Positions 53,112-61,667 of a stretch of DNA of 64,000 nt are shown here, one piece after another. The stretch is from Bacillus mycoides. GTDB taxonomy: Bacteria; Bacillota; Bacilli; Bacillales; Bacillaceae_G. The translations under genes and the position numbers were made by a program. The DNA is taken from NCBI RefSeq assembly GCF_018742245.1, contig NZ_CP036132.1, positions 3,033,001 to 3,097,000 of the forward strand, given 5' to 3'. Each line of letters opens with the position of its first letter. Position 1 is the stretch's first letter. Below the pieces are notes generated by a model. It ran no database searches. It was given only the letters and a program-made list of their open reading frames with translations, and was not told the DNA's origin.

Positions 53112-53309
53112 AACTCGCCTCAACTTTACTTGTAGTATGTTTAGCCTAATTAACTATCAATTTAACAAAAATTCAAACTGAAATCAATTAATTTATTTAA
53201 TTTTCTAAAAATAGAGATATAACACTATCAAAAAAAATGAAAACGTATACAAAAAAATATTGACTTTTCTTTTTAATTATCTGAAAATTAGAACAAGATT
53301 TCACATCAC

Positions 53310-53335
53310 GGAATACATTCCATAATACGGAAAAA
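53310..53335 (+). promoter_or_regulatory. Operator-like region of the permease
   Basis: GGAATACATTCC inverted repeat (53310-53321) next to CATAATACGGAAAAA (53321-53335), 41 bp before the permease ATG. TTGACT at 53261 could be part of the promoter. Confidence 0.5.
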
Positions 53336-53376
53336 CATCAATCTTCATACTACCAATTATGAAAGTGAGGAAAACA

Positions 53377-54801
53377 ATGACGCAAGTAAACAATACAAAC
53401 AATGAATTAAAGCGCACAATGAAAGGTAGACATTTATTCATGATTGCACTCGGTGGTGTGATTGGAACGGGGTTATTTAACGGATCTGGTTATATTATAA
53501 GTCAAGCTGGACCTGGTGGATCCGTACTTGCCTTTATGGCCGGTGGATTATTAATGTATCTCGTTATGCTATGTCTTGGTGAGCTTGCTGTAGCAATGCC
53601 AGTTTCAGGTTCCTTCCAGGAATATGCCACTAAGTTCATCAATCCAGCAACTGGATTTACCATCGGATGGTTGTATTGGCTAAGCTGGGCGAATACGACT
53701 GGTCTTGAATTTACAACTGCTGGTATTACAATGCAGCGATGGTTTCCTGATATTCCTGTCTGGGTTTGGTGTTTAATATTTGGTGTTACAATATTCACTA
53801 TTAACGCATTATCCGCTCGTAGTTATGCAGAAACAGAATTTTGGTTTTCAAGTATAAAAGTATCTGCCATTATCGCTTTCATTATTCTTGGCGGCGCCGC
53901 TATGTTCGGTTTTATTGATTTAAAAGGAAACGAACCCGCTCCGCTTCTTTCAAATTTCGTAAATCATGGTGGTTTATTCCCAAATGGACTTGCCGCTATT
54001 CTTTTAACAATGGTTACAGTCAATTATTCCTTCCAAGGTACAGAACTTGTTGGAATCGCAGCAGGTGAAAGTGAAGATCCAGCAAAGACTTTACCTCGTT
54101 CTATTAGAAATATAATATGGCGCACGATGTTTTTCTTCGTCTTAGCAATCTTTGTTCTCGTGGCTTTAATTCCTTGGGAAGAGGCAGGATTAACAAAAAG
54201 TCCGTTTGTTGCTGTATTTGATAATATAGGTATTCCATATGCAGCTGATATTATGAACTTTGTTATTCTTACTGCTGTTCTTTCTGTCGCAAACTCAGGA
54301 CTGTACGCCGCAACTCGAATGCTTTGGTCATTATCAAAAAATGATATGGCTCCAGCCTTTTTAAAGAAATTATCATCACGAGGGATACCTCTAAACGCTT
54401 TACTCTTGACGATAGCTATTTCTGCTTTTTCTCTTTTGACAAGCGTTGTAGCTGCTGAAACGGTTTACTTATGGCTGATTTCAATTTCTGGAGTCATTAC
54501 AATTATTGTTTGGATGTCAATTTGTGTTTCTCAATTCTTTTTCCGTAAACATTATTTAGCCGAAGGTGGAAAATTAGAAGACTTAAAATTTAAAACTCCA
54601 CTTTATCCACTTGTACCAATTCTTGGTTTTGGATTGTATGGCATTATATTAATAAGTCTTATCTTTATCCCAAGTCAAAGACTAGGAATCTATTGCACTG
54701 TACCATTTATCATCTTTTGCTACACCTACTATCACTTTAAGATAAAGAAAAGAATTGCTACTAACACTCATACAGAGACTAAAATTAGTGAAACTTCTTA
54801 A
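53377..54801 (+). CDS. Amino acid permease (RocC/RocE type)
   Basis: 474 residues from ATG 53377 (GTGAGGA upstream; an ATG at 53359 is less likely). Twelve-helix APC-family transporter: LKRTMKGRHLFMIALGGVIG TGLF start, GELAVAMPVSGSF, FQGTELVGIAAGESEDP in helix 6. The subgroup carries basic amino acids (arginine/ornithine) or similar. Placed beside rocB and an IclR regulator, it would bring in the substrate that RocB helps to use. Confidence 0.9.
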   Translation: MTQVNNTNNELKRTMKGRHLFMIALGGVIGTGLFNGSGYIISQAGPGGSVLAFMAGGLLMYLVMLCLGELAVAMPVSGSFQEYATKFINPATGFTIGWLYWLSWANTTGLEFTTAGITMQRWFPDIPVWVWCLIFGVTIFTINALSARSYAETEFWFSSIKVSAIIAFIILGGAAMFGFIDLKGNEPAPLLSNFVNHGGLFPNGLAAILLTMVTVNYSFQGTELVGIAAGESEDPAKTLPRSIRNIIWRTMFFFVLAIFVLVALIPWEEAGLTKSPFVAVFDNIGIPYAADIMNFVILTAVLSVANSGLYAATRMLWSLSKNDMAPAFLKKLSSRGIPLNALLLTIAISAFSLLTSVVAAETVYLWLISISGVITIIVWMSICVSQFFFRKHYLAEGGKLEDLKFKTPLYPLVPILGFGLYGIILISLIFIPSQRLGIYCTVPFIIFCYTYYHFKIKKRIATNTHTETKISETS

Positions 54802-54811
54802 TACTATGCTT

Positions 54812-54851
54812 AAAAGCCCGCACATTGCTTTTACTTCATGTGCGGGCTTTT
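54812..54851 (+). terminator. Terminator, 14-bp perfect stem
   Basis: AAAAGCCCGCACAT/ATGTGCGGGCTTTT after the permease. Confidence 0.9.
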
Positions 54852-54906
54852 CTCATTGCTTTATTCATTTTTCCAGGTCCCCTATTCCCCCTTACTATTG
54901 CAAGGA

Positions 54907-55075
54907 TTATTTAGGCGAACTATAAGTTGAAGAGTTATCCTCAAACGAGTCAGTATTGCTATACCCTTTAGCTCAGATTTCAATTGTATCTTGCTTTTGT
55001 TTCCCAAGTTCTGCGAAGAATGATGTCGGTATCGTTAATGTAGTAAATGCTACACCAGCAATTATGATTTTTTAC
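54907..55075 (-). pseudogene. Decayed small secreted protein
   Basis: Minus strand reads KKIIIAGVAFTTLTIPTSFF AELGKQKQDTIEI, TGA, then AKGYSNTDSFEDNSSTYSSP K. It looks like a signal peptide plus a short mature part. The start codon is missing and one stop interrupts the frame. Confidence 0.45.
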
Positions 55076-55180
55076 TGTTCATAAGTTGCTGATTTTCCTT
55101 ACTATTACTCTTTTGTTTTGATATATTAAATACATACTACGTCACACTAAAAATTAAAAGACAGACAGGAGTTAAATACG

Positions 55181-55528
55181 ATGATAAAAGGTTTCGGAGG
55201 AATATTTTGGAGAACTAAAAATCTTGATGTTATAAAAAAATGGTACAGTGAAGTGTTGAAGATTGAAATAGAAAATTGGAATGGGACTGTGATTAAACCC
55301 GAATTAGGAACTGAGACTATCTTTTCTTTCTTCACTGAAAATGACAATTATTTTCCAACAGAACAACAAGTGATGTTGAATTTCCAAGTACATAATCTAA
55401 ACGAGACTATTCAGCATCTTGAACATATTGGTGTACCTCTTGAAAAGAAAGAAGAGATTAGTGAATTTGGAAAGTTTATTTGGATTAAAGATCCTGAAGG
55501 TCGATTGATCGAACTTTGGGAGAAATAG
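55181..55528 (+). CDS. VOC-family (glyoxalase/dioxygenase fold) protein
   Basis: 115 residues. FGGIFWRTKNLDVIKKWYSE VLKIE and the end KFIWIKDPEGRLIELWE give the paired beta-alpha-beta VOC modules with a C-terminal metal-ligand Glu. AGGAG precedes ATG. Typical members handle small electrophiles or bind antibiotics; substrate unknown. Confidence 0.88.
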   Translation: MIKGFGGIFWRTKNLDVIKKWYSEVLKIEIENWNGTVIKPELGTETIFSFFTENDNYFPTEQQVMLNFQVHNLNETIQHLEHIGVPLEKKEEISEFGKFIWIKDPEGRLIELWEK

Positions 55529-55595
55529 CCGGTTGCAATCATTTACTATTAAGCTAACGAGTGCTTTAGTTCAATAAAAAAAGTTAATTCCTTTG

Positions 55596-55649
55596 AAGTG
55601 CACCTCCGATTATTAGACACAGTCTAACACTCGGAGGTGCACTTTTTTA
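55596..55649 (+). terminator. Long terminator hairpin
   Basis: AAGTGCACCTCCGA/TCGGAGGTGCACTT plus an inner TTAGAC/GTCTAA pairing, then T6. Confidence 0.85.
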
Positions 55650-55689
55650 TGGATTAAAACTTCTTAGTGTTGTAAATTCGCATTTTCCT

Positions 55690-55926
55690 GTGTGTTAGCT
55701 ATTGATAACCCTCTTTCCTCCATCATTTGCACCAGGTTAGGGAAGCTCAAATTGTACCGTAGATACCATCTTACTGTTAATAAGATTAGTTCAGGCTGAT
55801 AATGCTTCCATTTAAACAAATTTTCCTTTTCCATACTAATCACGCACCTGTTTTAGAGTCATACTTTCAATATGTCCAAGCTTAAGAGATTACTTGCAAG
55901 AGTCTTGAATTTTTCGCACCAGAACC
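55690..55926 (-). mobile_element. IS240-type relic (left end only)
   Basis: Minus strand from the terminal repeat at 55926 (GGTTCTGGTGCGAAAAA) through the leader to about 45 transposase codons (MEKENLFKWKHYQPELILLT VRWYLRYNLSF). The rest is missing. 206 bp before the next gene. Confidence 0.85.
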
Positions 55927-56131
55927 ATAAAAAGTCATCCTATTATTTCTAAAAATTCTATAAAAATATTGTCCCACACACAAGATTAAGTGGCCTTATA
56001 TATCTAAATGAAAAAATAACCCATACTTCATTGACAATCACATTAAATATCTGAATTTTCCATATATTAGAGGGTATTACTCAAACAACCTCGAATATTG
56101 TAATAAACATACATAAGGAGGTTGACCTATT

Positions 56132-57478
56132 TTGTTTCGTTCATTTACAAATGGATGTGTTGCCCTTGTGCAGCGTTTCTTACCAGAACCGTTTATTTTA
56201 TCATGCTTATTAACCGTTTTCGTTATCTTCTTCGGCATGTTTGCAACGCACCAAACACCGGTCGAAATGATTACGCATTGGGGCAATGGAATTTGGGGAC
56301 TTCTCGCCTTTTCTATGCAAATGGCTCTTGTACTCGTGACAGGATCTGCATTAGCAAACGCTCCTCTTATTAAAAAGGGATTAACAAAAGCAGCGAAACT
56401 ACCGAAAACGAATGGACAAGGTATTATTGCAATTTCAATCGTAAGTTTACTAGGAGCGTACATAAACTGGGGATTTGGTATTGTTGTATCTGTTTTATAT
56501 GCAAAAGAAGTGGCAAGACAGTTAGAAGGATTAGATTATAGGTTGGCAATTGCTTCTTCCTACTCTGGATTTCTTATTTGGCATGCAGGTCTTTCTGCTT
56601 CTATCCCTCTTACGTTAGCAACAGGCGGCGAAACGTTAATCAAAACGACAGCTGGAAGTATTAAAGAAGCGATTCCAATAACAGAAACGTTATTCTCACC
56701 ATACGCTCTCGTTCCAGTTATTATCTTTCTCGTTACGATGCCTCTTATTAACCGGGCAATGCATCCAGATGAAAAACATACAATTACAGTAAATCCTAGC
56801 GTGTTCCATGAAGAAGCTGCTGCTCAAGAAGTGAAGCAAAATACGTTCGCTGAAAAAATGGAAAATAGCATAATTATTACACTTTGTATTGGATTATTAG
56901 GTCTTATTTATATTTTCAACTACTTTTATACGAAAGGCTTTAACCTTACACTTGATATCGTTATTTTCATGTTATTGATTGCTGGTCTTATTTTCCACCG
57001 TACTCCGATTCAATATATCCGCGCTTTCTCTGACTCAACTAAGAGTGCTTCAGGCATTTTACTTCAGTTTCCGTTCTATGCTGGAATTATGGGGATGATG
57101 ATTGGAGTAAATAGTGAAGGTCTTTCGCTTGGAGGAGCTATTTCTACTTTCTTTATTAGCATTTCAAATGAAACCACATTCCCGCTCTTTACATTTTTAA
57201 GTGCTGGAATTGTTAATATTTTCGTTCCATCTGGAGGCGGTCAATGGGCAGTGCAAGCACCAATTATGATTCCAGCTGGCGCTGAACTTGGTGTACCTGC
57301 CGCGAAAACAGCGATGGCAATTGCATGGGGCGATGCTTGGACAAATTTAATTCAACCTTTTTGGGCATTACCGGCATTAGCGATAGCTGGTTTAGGCGCT
57401 CGTGATATTATGGGATTTTGTGTTGTTAACTTACTATATGCAGGATTTATCATTAGTCTATGTTTCTTATTTATTTAA
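56132..57478 (+). CDS. Short-chain fatty acid transporter (AtoE family)
   Basis: 448 residues from a TTG start behind AAGGAGG. Multi-helix permease: RSFTNGCVALVQRFLPEPFI, GAYINWGFGIVVS, SSYSGFLIWHAGLSASIPL, NIFVPSGGGQWAVQAPIM and GDAWTNLIQPFWALPALAIA are AtoE/TIGR00366 hallmarks. Would import acetoacetate or butyrate-type acids. No acid-activation genes lie beside it; the IS240 scar 200 bp upstream may have replaced its former neighbour. Confidence 0.93.
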   Translation: MFRSFTNGCVALVQRFLPEPFILSCLLTVFVIFFGMFATHQTPVEMITHWGNGIWGLLAFSMQMALVLVTGSALANAPLIKKGLTKAAKLPKTNGQGIIAISIVSLLGAYINWGFGIVVSVLYAKEVARQLEGLDYRLAIASSYSGFLIWHAGLSASIPLTLATGGETLIKTTAGSIKEAIPITETLFSPYALVPVIIFLVTMPLINRAMHPDEKHTITVNPSVFHEEAAAQEVKQNTFAEKMENSIIITLCIGLLGLIYIFNYFYTKGFNLTLDIVIFMLLIAGLIFHRTPIQYIRAFSDSTKSASGILLQFPFYAGIMGMMIGVNSEGLSLGGAISTFFISISNETTFPLFTFLSAGIVNIFVPSGGGQWAVQAPIMIPAGAELGVPAAKTAMAIAWGDAWTNLIQPFWALPALAIAGLGARDIMGFCVVNLLYAGFIISLCFLFI

Positions 57479-57481
57479 ACG

Positions 57482-57508
57482 AAAAGCTAGTTTTATACTA
57501 GCTTTTTT
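57482..57508. terminator. Terminator
   Basis: AAAAGCTAG/CTAGCTTTT with T6, between convergent genes. Confidence 0.85.
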
Positions 57509-57518
57509 ATATAATAAA

Positions 57519-57872
57519 TCATTCGTTATCTATACAGCTTATTACCTTCCTCCACTCTACCTCTGCATGATTTAATGCTTCATATGTAAACAAATCTTCA
57601 CACACTTTTCCAATCATATGAGGATTGTTCTTAAGGAAATTCCACTGCAATACTTTAGGAAGAAAATATGTTTCATATTCTTTACTTCCCTTTATTACCT
57701 CATCAACTTCTCTTTCACAAATCCCTCTTATTAAATAATCATTTCTTAATTGTATCTGAATTTGTTTTAACGCTTCACTACACTTCTTCAATTGGACTAA
57801 ACACTTAATATACGTACGAAAAAGTTCGTCATCATGCTTACAACACTTTATAATACGATCGATTTCATTCAT
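57519..57872 (-). CDS. Unknown helical protein coupled to oxidoreductase
   Basis: 117 residues from ATG 57872. That ATG overlaps the stop of the upstream gene (ATGA), so translation is coupled. Helical, Cys-containing (CCKHDDELFRTYIKCLVQLK KCSEAL, then ICEREVDEVI). Not recognised. Confidence 0.55.
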   Translation of the reverse strand: MNEIDRIIKCCKHDDELFRTYIKCLVQLKKCSEALKQIQIQLRNDYLIRGICEREVDEVIKGSKEYETYFLPKVLQWNFLKNNPHMIGKVCEDLFTYEALNHAEVEWRKVISCIDNE

Positions 57873-58444
57873 AATGTACGAGCCGCTTCTTCTATTTGTA
57901 ATAGCCATTTTTCACGCTTCGTTACTTTACTCGTTTTCACAGATTGAAAAACTGACCGTTTTATATCGCGAATACCACAAAAACGTAAAATCCCTCTTTT
58001 CATCATAATCCAATCTGCTGATCGATATAATAGTGCTACGTACCATAATGGTGAGTCTAACGTATTAATAACCCACGCCTTCTTTCCTTTAAATAAGCCT
58101 TTTGGTAATGACCCCTCATATTTATAAGCAAATCCAGCTACAAAAATACGATCGATAAATCCTTTTAAAATAGCAGGCATGCCCCACCACCATATCGGAT
58201 ATATGAAAAGAAGAATATCCGCCGCTTTCACTAATTCTCTATATCGCTTCGTCTCTTCTTCATTTAGTAAATCACGTCTTTTCTTCTCTTCATTAAATAC
58301 AAGCACTGGATCAAATTGTTCTCTATACAAATCAAGTATTGTAACAGAATGATTTGTTTCCCCAAGTCCTTTTTGCACATGCTCTAAAATTGCCCCGTTT
58401 AAGCTTGAAGGATTAGGATGGGCATATATAATTAGTACGTTCAC
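57869..58444 (-). CDS. NAD(P)H oxidoreductase, flavodoxin-like fold
   Basis: 191 residues from a GTG start with GGGAG upstream. MNVLIIYAHPNPSSLNGAIL FMN loop, ILLFIYPIWWWGMPAILKGF IDRIF and GLFKGKKAWVINT match the YwrO/MdaB/KefF family of FMN quinone reductases. Two-electron reduction of quinones or nitro compounds is the usual role. It forms a two-gene unit with the helical gene downstream. Confidence 0.92.
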   Translation of the reverse strand: MNVLIIYAHPNPSSLNGAILEHVQKGLGETNHSVTILDLYREQFDPVLVFNEEKKRRDLLNEEETKRYRELVKAADILLFIYPIWWWGMPAILKGFIDRIFVAGFAYKYEGSLPKGLFKGKKAWVINTLDSPLWYVALLYRSADWIMMKRGILRFCGIRDIKRSVFQSVKTSKVTKREKWLLQIEEAARTL

Positions 58445-58466
58445 TACAAAACAACTCCCTCTTTAG

Positions 58467-58856
58467 TTAATCTTTCCCCTTCTTTAACATCTTCTCTACA
58501 ATTCGCACATTTTTCGAACTTTGTAACAAACGATTTAATACTGTTAGTAACTCTTCGTTTTCTAAACCGTTCAGTTTCTCTTTAACCGTACTCTCACCAG
58601 CACCTTGAATATCGTAAACAACTGCCGCCATATGTTTACAATAATTTTCGTACGGACACTCGCAGCTACTTTCTGCAAAATCTTCAAGATCAATAACTAC
58701 TTCATAATTTCCTGCATTACCAGTAACGAAAGCAAATACTTTCTTGTCGTGTATTTCAACATCTTCTACATGTCCCTCTTCATAATATTCATAACCTCTA
58801 TCTATAATGTACTTTGGAATCCATTTCGTTATATCGTTTAATAAATAAGCGTACAT
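58467..58856 (-). CDS. SWIM zinc-finger protein
   Basis: 129 residues from ATG 58856 (AGAGGTG upstream). YIIDRGYEYYEEGHVEDVEI is the usual SWIM lead-in, followed by CECPYENYCKHMAAV (CxC...CxH zinc ligands). A short C-terminal helix follows. SWIM proteins bind DNA or protein and often accompany SNF2 helicases; none is here. 23 bp upstream of the oxidoreductase gene. Confidence 0.88.
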   Translation of the reverse strand: MYAYLLNDITKWIPKYIIDRGYEYYEEGHVEDVEIHDKKVFAFVTGNAGNYEVVIDLEDFAESSCECPYENYCKHMAAVVYDIQGAGESTVKEKLNGLENEELLTVLNRLLQSSKNVRIVEKMLKKGKD

Positions 58857-59117
58857 AACAACACCTCTTCCTTTAATTCCCTTTTGACTTCCAAAATCCT
58901 GCATGTTATTCTAATAACTGTCAAGTAGCGAGTCTACGTGACAAACGACTGACACCTATTCGGCGAAGGTGTCTCTTTTCATTTGCAGCCGATATGAAGT
59001 GCCTCTTTCAGGCACATTCAATCTTTGACACTACACACTCAACACCATTCCCTGTATCAGGCTGCTTTAGCAGTCTTTTACGCTACATACTTCGTTATTT
59101 CAAGACAAAAAGAGAGC
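58857..59117. other. Spacer with short hairpins
   Basis: GACACCT/AGGTGTC (58950-58972) and GTGCCT/AGGCAC (58998-59013), the first followed by TCTTTT. No gene supported. Confidence 0.45.
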
Positions 59118-59378
59118 TTAGCTCCCTTTTCCCGCTTTATAAAATACCCCTTTTTCAGCATAGCGATATTCATCATCAGCTAAAGTAATTTTCCCATCCA
59201 GTTTGAGTTCATCTAATAGTCTTGATAAATAAAATTGATGTAACATTTTTTTAGTGAATTTTCCTTCATGATGCGAAACGATATGTTCTTGAATATCTAA
59301 CAATGATATTGGCTTATCTTGCTCTATCATATATTCATAAACTGTACTACGCAGTTTTACGTATTTTTCGAGTGTCAC
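59118..59378 (-). CDS. Small winged-helix-like protein under SAM riboswitch
   Basis: About 86 residues from GTG 59378; the ribosome binding site GAAAGGGG is 12 nt upstream, a bit far, and the frame is open to 59438. VYEYMIEQDKPISLLDIQEH IVSHHEGKFTKKMLHQFYLS RLLDELKLDGKITLADDEYR has helix-helix-helix-hairpin spacing like a winged helix. Not recognised as a known family. Directly downstream of the S-box, so its expression should fall when SAM is abundant. Confidence 0.6.
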   Translation of the reverse strand: MTLEKYVKLRSTVYEYMIEQDKPISLLDIQEHIVSHHEGKFTKKMLHQFYLSRLLDELKLDGKITLADDEYRYAEKGVFYKAGKGS

Positions 59379-59450
59379 AGTACTTCGCAACCCCTTTCTT
59401 CTTATTATATGTTTTCGTAATCGGTTTTTTTGCAACAAAAAAACCTCTCC

Positions 59451-59573
59451 GATAAGAAGAAGTTACGTATATCTTCGTCTTATCTCCCAGAACAAAAATG
59501 TTCTGCTGGAATTAGCACCTGCATCGCGGTTGCTGGGTTTCATCGGGCCAGTCCCTCCACCTCTCTGGATAAG
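59451..59573 (-). promoter_or_regulatory. SAM-I (S-box) riboswitch
   Basis: Aptamer 59573 to 59479 on the minus strand: P1 CTTATC/GATAAG, the AGAGAGGTGGAGGGACTGG and CCCGATGAAACC core, GCAACC, GGTGCTAATTCC and GGGAGATAAG are all present in order. The 3' P1 strand (59484-59473) can instead pair with 59462-59451 (11 of 12), which should be the switching helix; a T7 run follows at 59443-59437. Confidence 0.96.
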
Positions 59574-59637
59574 AAAATATTCACTTAAATCTTACTATAC
59601 GCAATTTTATTATAATTGTCAAATAAAGTGAAACTTT

Positions 59638-59708
59638 AATCAATGGGGAGTGATCCATCCCCCACTGATTATTAGTCTTCACCAATCGGGCATTTACGGA
59701 CAGCCCGA
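59638..59708. repeat. Two-hairpin structured element
   Basis: Hairpin A: AATCAATGGGG/CCCCACTGATT (59638-59670, one mismatch). Hairpin B: TCGGGC/GCCCGA (59686-59708). GC-rich against the background. Looks like a dispersed B. cereus-group repeat or small structured RNA; no gene here. Confidence 0.45.
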
Positions 59709-59834
59709 CTCCCACTTCTTTGAATTTTGATATAGACGTTTTACTGTCCACAAATAGCGGGATAAATATAAAAAATCATATTTTCTTCTTTATTGTTCAT
59801 ACTACAAAAAGATGTACAAAAGGAGGCTACTACG

Positions 59835-60026
59835 TTGCAAAAGAATGCTCGTGGATACGTACAAGATTCTTTTCAATCCTTACAAGAAGCAAAACATTGT
59901 TTAGAAGATGCATTACAAACTGTTGAAGAAGATTTTAATCGTGCACGTATTGAACAATCCCTTTACGCTGTAGAACAAGCATTACAAAGATGCGATTATA
60001 CCGTTCATATTTTAGAACAAGAATGA
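59835..60026 (+). CDS. Small helical protein
   Basis: 63 residues from TTG 59835, which has AAAGGAGG upstream. SFQSLQEAKHCLEDALQTVE EDFNRARIEQSLYAVEQALQ RCDYTVHILEQE is a helical hairpin with two Cys. Not recognised, but good coding character and its own terminator. Confidence 0.6.
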   Translation: MQKNARGYVQDSFQSLQEAKHCLEDALQTVEEDFNRARIEQSLYAVEQALQRCDYTVHILEQE

Positions 60027-60055
60027 AAACTTCCCATCAAAAGATGGGAAGTTTT
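60026..60055 (+). terminator. Terminator, 13-bp perfect stem
   Basis: AAAACTTCCCATC/GATGGGAAGTTTT with T8. Confidence 0.9.
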
Positions 60056-60058
60056 TTT

Positions 60059-60781
60059 TCAAATGGCATACTTCATCATTATTACCGTTATGATTAAAAA
60101 ATATACAGAATTAACAATTTCTAAAATCCCTACTTTTAATATAGAAATCTTTTTGCCATACAACATAATGGCCCGAATTACACTTGGTACAAATATGAGT
60201 GAACACCACGGATTTATAGTAAATACGATTACCGTTAATATAATATGATATCCCCAAGATATAAAACGATACTTCGGATTATTTTTTTCACGAATCATCG
60301 TTTTCACATAAAACGTACTTCCTAAAAAATATAGAAATGAAATAAGCGCAATGAATAATGCGGTTCTATCAATAAATTTCATTGAGAAATAATAACTTAT
60401 TAAGCCACCTATACAAAACACAATAATCGCGCAAATATCATTTAGTAATGCTCGTTCATTTTTTTGACGAGCATAATACATATTTACAATAAACAATGGA
60501 ATCATTAATACTGCGAATAAAAGAATTCGCCATTCATATAATAAAGAAATCATCCCAAATACAAATGCAATGATAAAATAAACAATTGCAGCGTGTAGAA
60601 ATTCTTTTTTTCGTCTTTGCCTTATGTACATGAGAAATGGATAAGTAGCTAGATAGATAAAGAACCAGGCTAAAAACAATGGGATATGATAAAAAGTAGG
60701 TTTACCAAGTAATACACTTAATAGAAATGGTATGACAAGCATCGCCCATGCACCATGTTGCTTCGGAATAACTAACTTCAT
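60059..60781 (-). CDS. YwiC-like membrane protein
   Basis: 240 residues. MKLVIPKQHGAWAMLVIPFL LS is the signature start of the YwiC-like family, followed by six or seven membrane helices and LYEWRILLFAVLMIPLFIVN MYYARQKNERALLNDICAII. Resembles UbiA-type prenyltransferase folds without a clear Asp-rich motif. GGGGGAG precedes ATG. Function unknown. Confidence 0.88.
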   Translation of the reverse strand: MKLVIPKQHGAWAMLVIPFLLSVLLGKPTFYHIPLFLAWFFIYLATYPFLMYIRQRRKKEFLHAAIVYFIIAFVFGMISLLYEWRILLFAVLMIPLFIVNMYYARQKNERALLNDICAIIVFCIGGLISYYFSMKFIDRTALFIALISFLYFLGSTFYVKTMIREKNNPKYRFISWGYHIILTVIVFTINPWCSLIFVPSVIRAIMLYGKKISILKVGILEIVNSVYFLIITVIMMKYAI

Positions 60782-60883
60782 TAACTATACATCTCCCCCT
60801 TGAAAAAAGTTCTCACCTACTATTATACAAATAATTTTATAGGATAACGGATGTATATTGGATCTATTTTTTGACAATAAAAA

Positions 60884-60910
60884 ATGCTCCTTACAATATG
60901 TAAGAAGCAT
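60884..60910 (-). terminator. Terminator of ECF operon
   Basis: ATGCT-CTTACA/TGTAAG-AGCAT stem with one mismatch, T6 on the minus strand, downstream of the S-component gene. Confidence 0.7.
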
Positions 60911-60965
60911 GAAAGAGGCAAACGAATATGTAAGTCGCGACCCTACCTTATATGAATATGCTTTT

Positions 60966-61667
60966 CTATGTCACCTTATGCTCATCTAATATACCGTATT
61001 TCTTTTTAAATCTTGTGAGGATCGTAATCCATGACGTACTAAATAACAGCAGGAAAATAACATTCGATATCGCATGACTAAGATCGAAAGAAAAACTTGC
61101 GACATAGTAAGCAATAACTGTTTCCCACGTTGCTTCCTGTACAAAACCAAGAAGACCCCATAAATTCATAATCCAGCCAAATAGAAATCCAACGGCAAAT
61201 CCATATATGAGTCGTCCCCATAGTTTTTTCATCAAAAATGTATTTCGAAGTAATCCTGCTATAAACCCGATCATGCCCCAAGAGAACATTTGCCACGGAG
61301 TCCACGGACCTTGTCCTAAAAAAATGTTAGATACAATAGCCGCCGTTGCCCCAATCATAAAGCCAGTTTCACTCCCAAAAACAATTGCAGAAACGATAAT
61401 GACAAAAGAAGTCGGTTGTACACTCGGTAAAATAGAAAATGGTACCCGGCTAACCGCTGCAATCGCCGCTAACACAGCAACGATAACAATTTCACGTGAA
61501 ACAAACGCCTTCCTTTCAAAACGGACATAGAAAGGTAACATAATGATAGCTAATAAAAACAAACTACTTACCATGTAATACCCGTCCATAATAAGAGTCG
61601 TAAAGAGTAGTGTGCATATTACAACAGCAAAAATAAATATTATAAATGCAACATATCGTTTGGACAC
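60966..61667 (-). CDS. ECF transporter S component
   Basis: About 233 residues from GTG 61667 (GGGAGG 13 nt upstream; a GTG at 61688 is possible). Six-plus helices with IVAVLAAIAAVSRVPFSILP SVQPTSFVIIVSAIVFGSET GF and LGQGPWTPWQMFSWGMIGFI AGLL, the pattern of vitamin-binding S components. The substrate is not certain; this subgroup is often tied to cobalamin-related or thiamine-related uptake. Overlaps the ATPase gene by 28 bp. Confidence 0.85.
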   Translation of the reverse strand: MSKRYVAFIIFIFAVVICTLLFTTLIMDGYYMVSSLFLLAIIMLPFYVRFERKAFVSREIVIVAVLAAIAAVSRVPFSILPSVQPTSFVIIVSAIVFGSETGFMIGATAAIVSNIFLGQGPWTPWQMFSWGMIGFIAGLLRNTFLMKKLWGRLIYGFAVGFLFGWIMNLWGLLGFVQEATWETVIAYYVASFSFDLSHAISNVIFLLLFSTSWITILTRFKKKYGILDEHKVT

